Source: Burkholderiales bacterium (GTDB lineage Bacteria > Pseudomonadota > Gammaproteobacteria > Burkholderiales > SG8-39). From it: a stretch of 20,955 bases of DNA. A model generated the notes under the pieces. The model worked only from the letters and a program-made list of their open reading frames with translations, was not told where the DNA came from and searched no databases. The position numbers and the translations under genes were made by a program. The stretch is taken from the NCBI GenBank assembly GCA_919902965.1, contig CAKKSJ010000467.1, positions 1 through 20,955 on the forward strand. The letters are read 5' to 3'. Of this stretch, positions 1-6,228 are shown piece after piece (positions within the stretch are counted from its first letter, which is position 1; each line of letters starts with the position of its first letter).

Positions 1-46
1 CGCGGACGGGACGCCGTCCGCGCAAGCTCTGGCGCTGCAGTTCGAC
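1..46 (-). repeat. 5' end of a hairpin repeat element, cut by the window edge
   Basis: Read on the minus strand, this matches the beginning of the complete copies at 1921-2103 and 6018-6201. Hairpin A is present as a 9-bp stem (1-9 with 14-22, four-base loop), and the boundary motif CGCGCAA (plus strand, 19-25) corresponds to TTGCGCG at the start of the other copies. A short conserved flank outside the boundary (CTGCA.CG, around 31-38) is also shared with both complete copies. The rest of the element would run leftwards out of the window. Confidence 0.75.
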
Positions 47-83
47 GTATCCTGCCATGTGCGCCTATGTCGCCGGGCGTAAA

Positions 84-178
84 TTGCGCGCTCTGCGCGC
101 CAACCCTGTTTTTGGCGCGGATGAAAAGCATATCCGCACCAAAAACACGGTTATGGATAAAAACAGGAACATCTTGGA
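84..178 (-). repeat. Truncated copy of the hairpin repeat (hairpins C and D only)
   Basis: On the minus strand this is nearly identical to the second half of the copy at 1921-2103. Over about 76 bases I count two differences, both in hairpin loops. Hairpin D is 86-91 with 95-100 (GCGCGC arms) and hairpin C is 102-122 with 132-152 (21-base arms with one mismatch and one G-T pair). Weaker similarity to the C-B spacer continues to about 178, mostly through transitions, and stops just before the dnaB start. Hairpins A and B of this copy are missing. The putative dnaB Shine-Dalgarno lies inside this degraded part. Confidence 0.8.
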
Positions 179-185
179 GTAGAAT

Positions 186-1598
186 TTGCTTTCCCACAAA
201 GCGCGTCCCATGGCCCAGACAAATCCTCAAATCGTGAACGATCCGCAACTGGCGCAGCTGAGGGTGCCGCCGCATTCTATCGAGGCGGAGCAGTCGGTGT
301 TGGGCGGCCTGTTGCTCGACAATCAAGCCTGGGAGCGCGTCGCCGACATACTCGCAGACAGCAATTTTTACCGCGACGACCATAGGCGCATTTACCGCCA
401 CATCGGCAAACTGATGGAGAAGAACCGGCCGGCCGACATGGTCACGGTGTTCGAGTCCATCGAGCAAAGCGAAGACAAGGATAAGACTGGCGGGCTCGCC
501 TATCTGGGGGCGCTGGCGCAGAACACGCCTTCGGCGCACAACATCCGCCGCTATGCCGAAATCGTGCGCGAGCGCGCAATTCAGCGGCGCTTGATCGAGG
601 TGGGCACAGGCATCGCCGACACCGCGTTGAACCCGATGGGCAAGGACGTGAGCCAGCTGCTGGACGAGGCCGAAACGCGCGTGTTCGAAATTGCGGAAGC
701 GGGCGCGCGCGGGCAGCAGGGCCTGGTCGAGATTCAGCCGATCCTGGCCCAGGTGATGGAGCGCATCGACATGCTCTATCACCAAGACAACCCTTCGGAT
801 ATCACTGGCATCGCCACCGGCTTCACCGATCTGGACCAGAAAACCTCGGGACTGCAGGAGGGCGACCTGATCATCGTCGCCGGGCGCCCGAGCATGGGCA
901 AGACGGCGTTCGCGCTCAATATCGCCGAACACGTCGCGGTGATCGATCGTCTGCCGGTAGCCGTGTTCAGCATGGAAATGGGGGGCTCCCAGCTCGCCAT
1001 GCGCATGCTCGGTTCCATCGGACGGCTGGACCAGATGAAGCTGCGTACCGGGCGGCTCACCGATGAGGATTGGAGCCGCCTGACCGACGCCGTGGGCAAG
1101 GTGCATGACGCGCCTATCCATATCGACGAGACGCCGGCATTGAATTGCCTCGAGCTGCGCGCCCGCGCGCGCCGTATGCACCGCCAGTTCGGCCGCCTGG
1201 GCCTGGTGGTGGTCGATTATCTGCAACTCATGTCGTCTAATTCCTACGGCGAAAACCGGGCGACCGAGATATCGGAGATTTCGCGCTCGCTCAAGGCGCT
1301 GGCGAAGGAATTGAAAGTGCCGGTGGTGGCCTTGTCGCAGCTCAACCGCGGGCTGGAGCAGCGCCCGAACAAGCGCCCGGTGATGTCGGACCTGCGCGAA
1401 TCCGGCGCCATCGAGCAGGATGCGGACGTGATCCTGTTCATCTACCGCGACGAAGTGTATAACCCCGAGTCCGCCGACAAGGGCAAGGCCGAAATTATTA
1501 TTGGCAAACAGCGCAATGGTCCGATCGGCACGCTGAATCTCACCTTCATCGGTGAGTACACGCGCTTTGAGAACTACGCTGACCCAGGTCGGTATTGA
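186..1598 (+). CDS. dnaB: Replicative DNA helicase DnaB
   Basis: This is the ring helicase that unwinds DNA at the replication fork and works with DnaG primase. Numbering from the TTG start (470 residues): the N-terminal DnaB domain opens with VPPHSIEAEQSVLGGLLLD at 28-46, and the RecA-like ATPase domain carries Walker A GRPSMGKT (233-240), a conserved glutamate in FSMEM (264) and Walker B VVVDYLQLM (341-349). The arginine-finger region KQRNGPIG lies at 441-448. Length is normal for the family. I chose TTG 186 because GGAG at 176-179 lies six bases upstream; the ATG at 210 would give a more usual N-terminus but has no visible ribosome binding site. The upstream leader consists of a repeat copy. 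No inteins or breaks are seen. Confidence 0.97.
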   Translation: MLSHKARPMAQTNPQIVNDPQLAQLRVPPHSIEAEQSVLGGLLLDNQAWERVADILADSNFYRDDHRRIYRHIGKLMEKNRPADMVTVFESIEQSEDKDKTGGLAYLGALAQNTPSAHNIRRYAEIVRERAIQRRLIEVGTGIADTALNPMGKDVSQLLDEAETRVFEIAEAGARGQQGLVEIQPILAQVMERIDMLYHQDNPSDITGIATGFTDLDQKTSGLQEGDLIIVAGRPSMGKTAFALNIAEHVAVIDRLPVAVFSMEMGGSQLAMRMLGSIGRLDQMKLRTGRLTDEDWSRLTDAVGKVHDAPIHIDETPALNCLELRARARRMHRQFGRLGLVVVDYLQLMSSNSYGENRATEISEISRSLKALAKELKVPVVALSQLNRGLEQRPNKRPVMSDLRESGAIEQDADVILFIYRDEVYNPESADKGKAEIIIGKQRNGPIGTLNLTFIGEYTRFENYADPGRY

Positions 1599-1606
1599 CC
1601 TGGGTC
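1581..1606 (+). other. Perfect inverted repeat across the dnaB stop codon
   Basis: GACCCAGGTC (1581-1590) and GACCTGGGTC (1597-1606) are exact reverse complements separated by six bases, and the dnaB TGA (1596-1598) lies at the loop/right-arm boundary. There is no T-run after it, so it does not look like an intrinsic terminator. It lies about 30 bases before the start of the CDGSH gene and might affect mRNA stability or coupling; that role is inference. Confidence 0.6.
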
Positions 1607-1636
1607 AGCATCGATTTAGAAAAATCCGGAGATCCT

Positions 1637-1873
1637 GTGACTGAACCCGCTTGCCCGCAAAAAAAACCTTATGTCCTGGAACTGGTGACCGGAGATTACT
1701 GGTGGTGCGCTTGCGGGCAATCCAAGAATCAGCCGTTTTGCGACGGTTCGCACAAGGGCGGGCCGTTCATGCCAGTGAAATTCACTGTCGCCCAGGCAGA
1801 AAAGAAATTCATGTGCGGCTGCAAGCACACGAAAACACCGCCGTTCTGCGACGGCACCCATAAGTCTCTGTAA
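1637..1873 (+). CDS. Double CDGSH iron-sulfur domain protein
   Basis: A 78-residue protein with two complete CDGSH (mitoNEET-type) motifs, each expected to bind a 2Fe-2S cluster through three cysteines and one histidine. The first is C24-x-C26 ... CDGSH with C35 and H39; the second is C60-x-C62 ... CDGTH with C71 and H75. No signal peptide or membrane anchor is visible, so it should be cytoplasmic. The family is linked to redox and iron-sulfur handling, but the role of small bacterial members is poorly defined. I chose GTG 1637 because GGAG (1628-1631) lies five bases upstream; the frame is open back to a TTG overlapping the dnaB stop. It probably shares a transcript with dnaB, 38 bases upstream. 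Confidence 0.9.
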   Translation: MTEPACPQKKPYVLELVTGDYWWCACGQSKNQPFCDGSHKGGPFMPVKFTVAQAEKKFMCGCKHTKTPPFCDGTHKSL

Positions 1874-1920
1874 GGCCACACCCAAATTCTTTGGAGCAGT
1901 TCGCACTGCAGCGGCGCGTC

Positions 1921-2103
1921 TTGCGCGGACGGCGACCCGTCCGCGCGGATCGCCGATCACGCACGGACGATGAAGCTGTCCGTGCGTAATCGGCGATCTT
2001 GAATTAACCTCAAAACGCTTCTGCTTTTATCCATAACCGTGTTTTTGGTGCGGATACGCTTTTCATCCGCGCCAAAAACAGGGTTGGCGCGCGGAGCGCG
2101 CAA
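1921..2103 (+). repeat. Complete four-hairpin intergenic repeat element, copy 2
   Basis: The element is bounded by TTGCGCG (1921-1927) and CGCGCAA (2097-2103). Hairpin A is a perfect 10-bp stem, 1923-1932 with 1937-1946. Hairpin B has 21-base arms, 1948-1968 with 1978-1998, with one mismatch. A 36-base spacer follows. Hairpin C has 21-base arms, 2035-2055 with 2065-2085, with one mismatch and one G-T pair. Hairpin D is 2087-2092 with 2096-2101. It fills most of the 284-base gap between the convergent CDGSH and PhoH genes. No coding potential is credible inside. No poly-T tract follows any stem, so terminator function is not evident, although its position at two 3' ends would fit mRNA 3'-end protection. 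Confidence 0.88.
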
Positions 2104-2157
2104 TGGTCGATCGGCTACCTTGCCGGAGAAGACGGGATACTTCGAACCGCAACTGCT

Positions 2158-3576
2158 CTATAGCACTTCCGCGGCATGGTCTGCGAGTCGCGAGCGTTCG
2201 CCGCGTTGCAGCGTGACATGGCCGCCATGTTCCCAGCCCTTGAACCGATCGACGACGTAAGTCAGGCCGGATGAACCCTCGGTGAGGTAAGGCGTGTCGA
2301 TCTGCGCGATATTGCCCAGGCACACTACCTTGGTTCCGGGGCCGGCGCGCGTGATCAGCGTGCGCATCTGTTTGGGCGTGAGATTCTGCGCCTCGTCGAT
2401 GATCAGGTATTTGTTGAGAAAGGTGCGCCCGCGCATGAAGTTGAGCGACTTCACCTTGATGCGCGATCGGATCAAGTCGCGCGTCGCGGCGCGTCCCCAT
2501 TCACCGCCTTCTTCGTCGGACTTGTTGAGGACATCGAGGTTGTCCTCCAGCGCGCCCATCCAGGGATTCATTTTTTCCTCTTCCGTACCCGGCAGGAAGC
2601 CGATGTCTTCGCCAACGGGCACGGTCACGCTGGTGATGATTATTTCCGAAAACGACTTGTCCTCCAGCGTCTGCATCAGCCCGGCGGCCAGGGTGAGGAG
2701 GGTCTTGCCGGTGCCGGCCTGGCCGAGCAGGGTGATGAAATCGACCTCCGGATTCATCAACAGGTTGAGCGCGAAATTCTGCTCGCGGTTGCGCGCGGTT
2801 ATGCCCCAGACATTGTTCTTCTGGTGCGAGTAGTCTTTGATGGTTTCCAGCACTGCGCTGCGCCCGGTCTGTTCGCGCACGATGGCGTGCATCGGCCGCT
2901 CGCTCTCCTGGTACACAAACTCATTGACCTGCAGGTGCTCGCATAGCGGTCCCTTCACGCGGTAATAGGTCCGTCCGTCTTTCTTCCAGGACTCCATGTC
3001 TTTTGCGTGCAAGTCCCAGAAGTCCGCGGGCAGTTCGCGCACGCCCGTGTACAGGAGGTCGATGTCCTCCAGCACCTTGTCGTTGAAGTAATCCTCCGCG
3101 GCGAGCCCGAGCGCGCGCGCCTTGATGCGCATATTGATGTCCTTGGACACCAGGATCACCTGGCGCTGCGGCTGCTGCCGCTGCAGGGCCATTACCACGC
3201 CTATGATGTGATTGTCGGCCTTGCCCATCGCCAGCGAATCGGGCAGCGCGCTGTCGATTGCCTGCGTCTGCAGGAACAGCTTGCCCGTGGCGGGGTCCGC
3301 GGCATGGCGCTTCAGCGGGATGCCCTCGTCAATTCTGCCGGCGACGCTGCTGACGATGTCGTCCAGATAGCGGCTGGCCTGGCGCGCGTTGCGCGCGACT
3401 TCGGACAAGCCCCTCTTGTTGTTGTCGAGTTCCTCCAGCGTCATGATCGGCAGAAACAGATCGTGCTCTTCGAAACGGAACAGGCTGGTCGGATCGTGCA
3501 TCAACACATTGGTGTCGAGCACGAACAGCTTGGTCACGGTCTTGCCGGATTCGGAGCGGGATTTGCGTTTGGTCAT
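2158..3576 (-). CDS. PhoH family ATPase with N-terminal PIN domain
   Basis: A 472-residue fusion of a PIN ribonuclease-like domain and a PhoH ATPase/helicase-like domain (PhoH2-type architecture); such proteins are implicated in RNA unwinding and cleavage. The PIN domain (about 17-160) shows the acidic residues D21 (LDTNVLMHD), E49, D121 and D146. PhoH Walker A GQAGTGKT is at 285-292 and Walker B LIIDEAQN at 391-398. No signal peptide is present. The start was set at the ATG before KRKSRS because the longer open frame would run into the upstream peroxiredoxin gene; no strong Shine-Dalgarno is visible. It ends with TAG and lies 40 bases downstream of the bcp-like gene, probably on one transcript. 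Confidence 0.93.
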   Translation of the reverse strand: MTKRKSRSESGKTVTKLFVLDTNVLMHDPTSLFRFEEHDLFLPIMTLEELDNNKRGLSEVARNARQASRYLDDIVSSVAGRIDEGIPLKRHAADPATGKLFLQTQAIDSALPDSLAMGKADNHIIGVVMALQRQQPQRQVILVSKDINMRIKARALGLAAEDYFNDKVLEDIDLLYTGVRELPADFWDLHAKDMESWKKDGRTYYRVKGPLCEHLQVNEFVYQESERPMHAIVREQTGRSAVLETIKDYSHQKNNVWGITARNREQNFALNLLMNPEVDFITLLGQAGTGKTLLTLAAGLMQTLEDKSFSEIIITSVTVPVGEDIGFLPGTEEEKMNPWMGALEDNLDVLNKSDEEGGEWGRAATRDLIRSRIKVKSLNFMRGRTFLNKYLIIDEAQNLTPKQMRTLITRAGPGTKVVCLGNIAQIDTPYLTEGSSGLTYVVDRFKGWEHGGHVTLQRGERSRLADHAAEVL

Positions 3577-3616
3577 GGGGAGCCGATCGGCATTTTCGTC
3601 GAATGCCGCGTTGTAA

Positions 3617-4072
3617 TTAGACTGTTTTAACAAAATCGAATACCTCCTGTACATGACCGGGAACCTTGACGCCGCGCCATTCGCGCAGAATGACGCGCTT
3701 GCGGTCGAGCACGAAAGTGCTGCGCTCGATACCGCGCACCTGCTTGCCATACATGTTTTTCATTTTGATCACACCCATTTGCGTGCACAACTGCTCCTCG
3801 GTGTCGGCGAGCAGCTCGAACGGAAAGCCGTGCTTCGCCTTGAAGCCTTCATGCGATTTGAGGCTGTCGCGCGAGATGCCGTAGATGGCGCAGTCGAGCC
3901 GGCGGAATTGTTGGTGCAGATCGCGAAACTGGATGCTTTCGCTGGTGCAGCCCGGCGTGTTGTCCTTGGGGTAGAAGTACAGCACCAAAAACTTGTCGGC
4001 GATGTCCGCAAGCCGGAAGATTTTAGCGCCCGTACTAGGCAAGGAAAAGTCACTAACTATATGTTTTTCCAT
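3617..4072 (-). CDS. bcp: Peroxiredoxin, BCP/PrxQ type (thioredoxin-dependent thiol peroxidase)
   Basis: A 151-residue cytoplasmic peroxidase that would reduce hydrogen peroxide and organic hydroperoxides. The peroxiredoxin signature PxxxTxxC is present as PKDNTPGC, with peroxidatic C42 followed by TSES and FRD. The position five residues after C42, where E. coli Bcp carries its resolving cysteine, is isoleucine here; the remaining cysteines are C61 and C96, so it may be a 1-Cys form or use another resolving residue. The start ATG has AGGAA a few bases upstream. It lies between the hydrolase gene (73-base gap) and phoH. Confidence 0.93.
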   Translation of the reverse strand: MEKHIVSDFSLPSTGAKIFRLADIADKFLVLYFYPKDNTPGCTSESIQFRDLHQQFRRLDCAIYGISRDSLKSHEGFKAKHGFPFELLADTEEQLCTQMGVIKMKNMYGKQVRGIERSTFVLDRKRVILREWRGVKVPGHVQEVFDFVKTV

Positions 4073-4145
4073 ATATTCCTATAGTATGACCGAAGCCGGC
4101 CTGCGCAGGTATTGTTGATGAATCGGGACGGGAAAGCAAGCTTGT

Positions 4146-5033
4146 TTACCGGCGCATTGCAAGAAAGCTTTCGAGTTCACGCGTGACTTCATCGTGTCGC
4201 TCTTCCGGCAGATAGTGTCCGCAGTCCAGGGCGCGGCCGCGCACCTCGCGCGCGACCGCGCGCCAGTCGGCGAGGCAATCGAACTGCTGTTCGACGACAC
4301 CGTGCTTGCCCCACAGTGCAAGCACGGGGCAGGCGATCTTCTTCGCTGCATCGGCGGCGTCGTGCGCCAGGTCGATGGACTCGGCTGCGCGGTAGTCCTC
4401 GCAGGTGGCGTGTATGCAGGCCGGGTCGGAAAAACAGCGCAGGTACTCTGCCATGGCGTCTGCAGCGAACACCTCCAGCCCGCCGTGGCGCCGGCCCATC
4501 TGGTAGTTCATGAAAAACGCCGGGTCGGCGCCGATCAGGGTTTCCGGAAAAGGCGCCGGCTGGATCAAAAAGAACCAGTGGAAATAAGCCTTGGCGAAGG
4601 CGCGGTCGGACTTCGCGTACATGGTCCTGGTCGGACAGATGTCCAGCACGGCGAGCTTTTTCACGCGCTGGGGATAGTCGAGCGCGAGGCGGTGGGCGAC
4701 GCGCGCGCCGCGGTCGTGGCCGACCAGATAGAATTCAGCGTGCCCCAGCGCCTGCATGAGTTCGGCCTGGTCCTGGGCCATGGCGCGTTTGGAGTAATTG
4801 CTGTGATCGGCCAGCCCGGCCGGTTTGGACGAATCGCCATAGCCGCGAAGATCCGCGGCCACGACGGTGTAGCCTTGCGCCAGACGCGGTGCGATCGCGT
4901 GCCAGATGCAGTGCGTTTGCGGATAACCGTGCAGCAACAGCACCGCCGGGCCGCTGCCGGCTTGCACCAGGTTGATGCTGGCGCCGCTCACCTGGATTTG
5001 TTTGCGCTCGAAGCCGGGAAACAAACGCTTCAT
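4146..5033 (-). CDS. Alpha/beta-hydrolase, fluoroacetate (haloacetate) dehalogenase-like
   Basis: A 295-residue alpha/beta-hydrolase. Oxyanion-hole region LLLHGYPQT is at 32-40. The nucleophile is aspartate D107 in GHDRGAR rather than serine, with R108 and R111 following, D131 as charge-relay acid and H273 (GHYLPEE) as the base. Halide-pocket residues H152, W153 (FHWFF) and Y214 are also present. This set corresponds one-for-one to the catalytic residues known from the Rhodopseudomonas palustris fluoroacetate dehalogenase (D110, R111, R114, D134, H155, W156, Y219, H280). The predicted reaction is hydrolysis of a haloacetate to glycolate; the native substrate is unproven. Its start overlaps the arnD stop by four bases (ATGA), indicating translational coupling. 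No signal peptide is seen. Confidence 0.88.
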   Translation of the reverse strand: MKRLFPGFERKQIQVSGASINLVQAGSGPAVLLLHGYPQTHCIWHAIAPRLAQGYTVVAADLRGYGDSSKPAGLADHSNYSKRAMAQDQAELMQALGHAEFYLVGHDRGARVAHRLALDYPQRVKKLAVLDICPTRTMYAKSDRAFAKAYFHWFFLIQPAPFPETLIGADPAFFMNYQMGRRHGGLEVFAADAMAEYLRCFSDPACIHATCEDYRAAESIDLAHDAADAAKKIACPVLALWGKHGVVEQQFDCLADWRAVAREVRGRALDCGHYLPEERHDEVTRELESFLAMRR

Positions 5034-5938
5034 GTGAGGAATTCCTTTCCCTGCAGAGCGAGCCTGCCCGATCGGCCCGGAATTTCTCCCATGCTCAACT
5101 CATGCCGGGGCAGATTCTGCAGCCTGAGGGTGTCGTACAGCTCGCGCGTGCTTGTCAACTCGTAGCCCATGGCCTTCCAGCCCTTGAGCAGTGCCTCGAA
5201 TAGCGGCAATAGTTTCATGCCTTCGAGTTCAGCATGCAGGGTGTACACATGTCCCGTGGGCAGAGGATTTTCAGACAGCTTGAGCAGATGTTCGGCGACA
5301 TTGTCCGCAGTCAGTCCGTCCAGCCCGATCAGTTCGTCCAGGGTCGGCAGGGTGGTCGGCAACTGCGGGCAGGCGATGATTTCGCCGCAGTAGATGGGAA
5401 TGAAGGGACAGCGGCCGCGCGTGTCCGAGCAATAGTCAAATCCCAGGCGCTGGGTCAGGCGCAGCGCGTGCAGATTCATCTGCCAGCCGGCCGCGCCATG
5501 GGTGCGCGCGGATTCCCCGAAAATCTCGGAATAGCGCAGGAAGGCCGCGCCCATTTCCTCGCCGGTCCAGCGCGCGTCAGCCTGCGCGACGTAATCCTGC
5601 CATTTGACATGGTCCCAGCTATGGATGCCGACCTCAAAGCCCGCTTCGCGCGTGCCGCGCATGATCTCGGCGCAGCGCCTGCCGATGTCGGGGCCGGGCA
5701 GCAAGGTGCCGTAGAGCAGGGTCTTGAGTCCGTAGTGCTCCAGCACCGAGGTACGCGATACCTTCTTCATGAAGCCGGGACGAAACACGCGCTTGATCGC
5801 GCGACCGGTGTGGTCGGTGCCCAGGCTGAACAGGAAGCTGGCCCCGGCTGCGTGTTTTTTCAGGACTTCGACCAGCCGCGGCACGCCTACGCAGGTACCG
5901 CGATAGGTGTCGACGTCGATTTTGAGGGCGAGTTTCAC
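5030..5938 (-). CDS. arnD: 4-deoxy-4-formamido-L-arabinose-phosphoundecaprenol deformylase ArnD
   Basis: A 302-residue polysaccharide-deacetylase-fold enzyme that removes the formyl group from undecaprenyl-phosphate-L-Ara4FN before flipping and transfer to lipid A. The N-terminus KIDVDTYRGT supplies metal-site aspartates D8 and D10, and HSWDH (106-110) is the second metal motif. Further ArnD-like blocks are AAGWQ, YCSDTRG and VYTLHAELEG. Length is close to E. coli ArnD. The start is GTG at 5938-5936, matching the normal ArnD N-terminus; no clear Shine-Dalgarno precedes it. It is separated from the other arn genes by 290 bases holding a complete repeat element. Confidence 0.95.
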   Translation of the reverse strand: MKLALKIDVDTYRGTCVGVPRLVEVLKKHAAGASFLFSLGTDHTGRAIKRVFRPGFMKKVSRTSVLEHYGLKTLLYGTLLPGPDIGRRCAEIMRGTREAGFEVGIHSWDHVKWQDYVAQADARWTGEEMGAAFLRYSEIFGESARTHGAAGWQMNLHALRLTQRLGFDYCSDTRGRCPFIPIYCGEIIACPQLPTTLPTLDELIGLDGLTADNVAEHLLKLSENPLPTGHVYTLHAELEGMKLLPLFEALLKGWKAMGYELTSTRELYDTLRLQNLPRHELSMGEIPGRSGRLALQGKEFLT

Positions 5939-6017
5939 TGGAGGCAGTGTCCATTTTCAACAATTGGGATCGAGCTCAGCGGAAGTCCTTTTTTGGATCG
6001 AGCTGCAACGCCCGAGC

Positions 6018-6201
6018 TTGCGCGGACGGCGGCCCGTCCGCGCGGATCCTCGATAGCGCACGGGTGAACAGCACATCCGTGCGCAATCGAGGATCTTGGA
6101 ACAACTCCCACGGCCTGTTTGGTGTTAACCAGAACCGTGTTTTTTGTACGGATGTGATTTTCATCCGTACAAAAAACACGGTTGGCGCGCGCAGCGCGCA
6201 A
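6018..6201 (+). repeat. Complete four-hairpin intergenic repeat element, copy 3
   Basis: The element has the same boundaries, TTGCGCG (6018-6024) and CGCGCAA (6195-6201), and the same layout as copy 2. Hairpin A is 6020-6029 with 6034-6043. Hairpin B is 6045-6064 with 6076-6095 (one mismatch, one G-T pair). The spacer is 37 bases. Hairpin C is a perfect 22-bp stem, 6133-6154 with 6162-6183. Hairpin D is 6185-6190 with 6194-6199. It sits inside the minus-strand arn cluster, between the ArnA decarboxylase gene and arnD. In the left flank GGATCGAGCT occurs twice (5967-5976 and 5995-6004). The remainder of the 5939-6228 gap shows nothing else I can name. Confidence 0.88.
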
Positions 6202-6228
6202 ATCCGCTCGTGGCAGGTTTCATTTGCT

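Noticed and set aside
1921..2103. Repeat hairpins as an intrinsic bidirectional terminator
   Set aside because: No stem is followed by a run of T on either strand; the T5/A5 tracts lie inside the arms of hairpin C.
1921..6201. Repeats as a CRISPR array or an insertion sequence
   Set aside because: Copies are far apart with no regular short spacers, and no transposase frame lies within the roughly 183-bp units.
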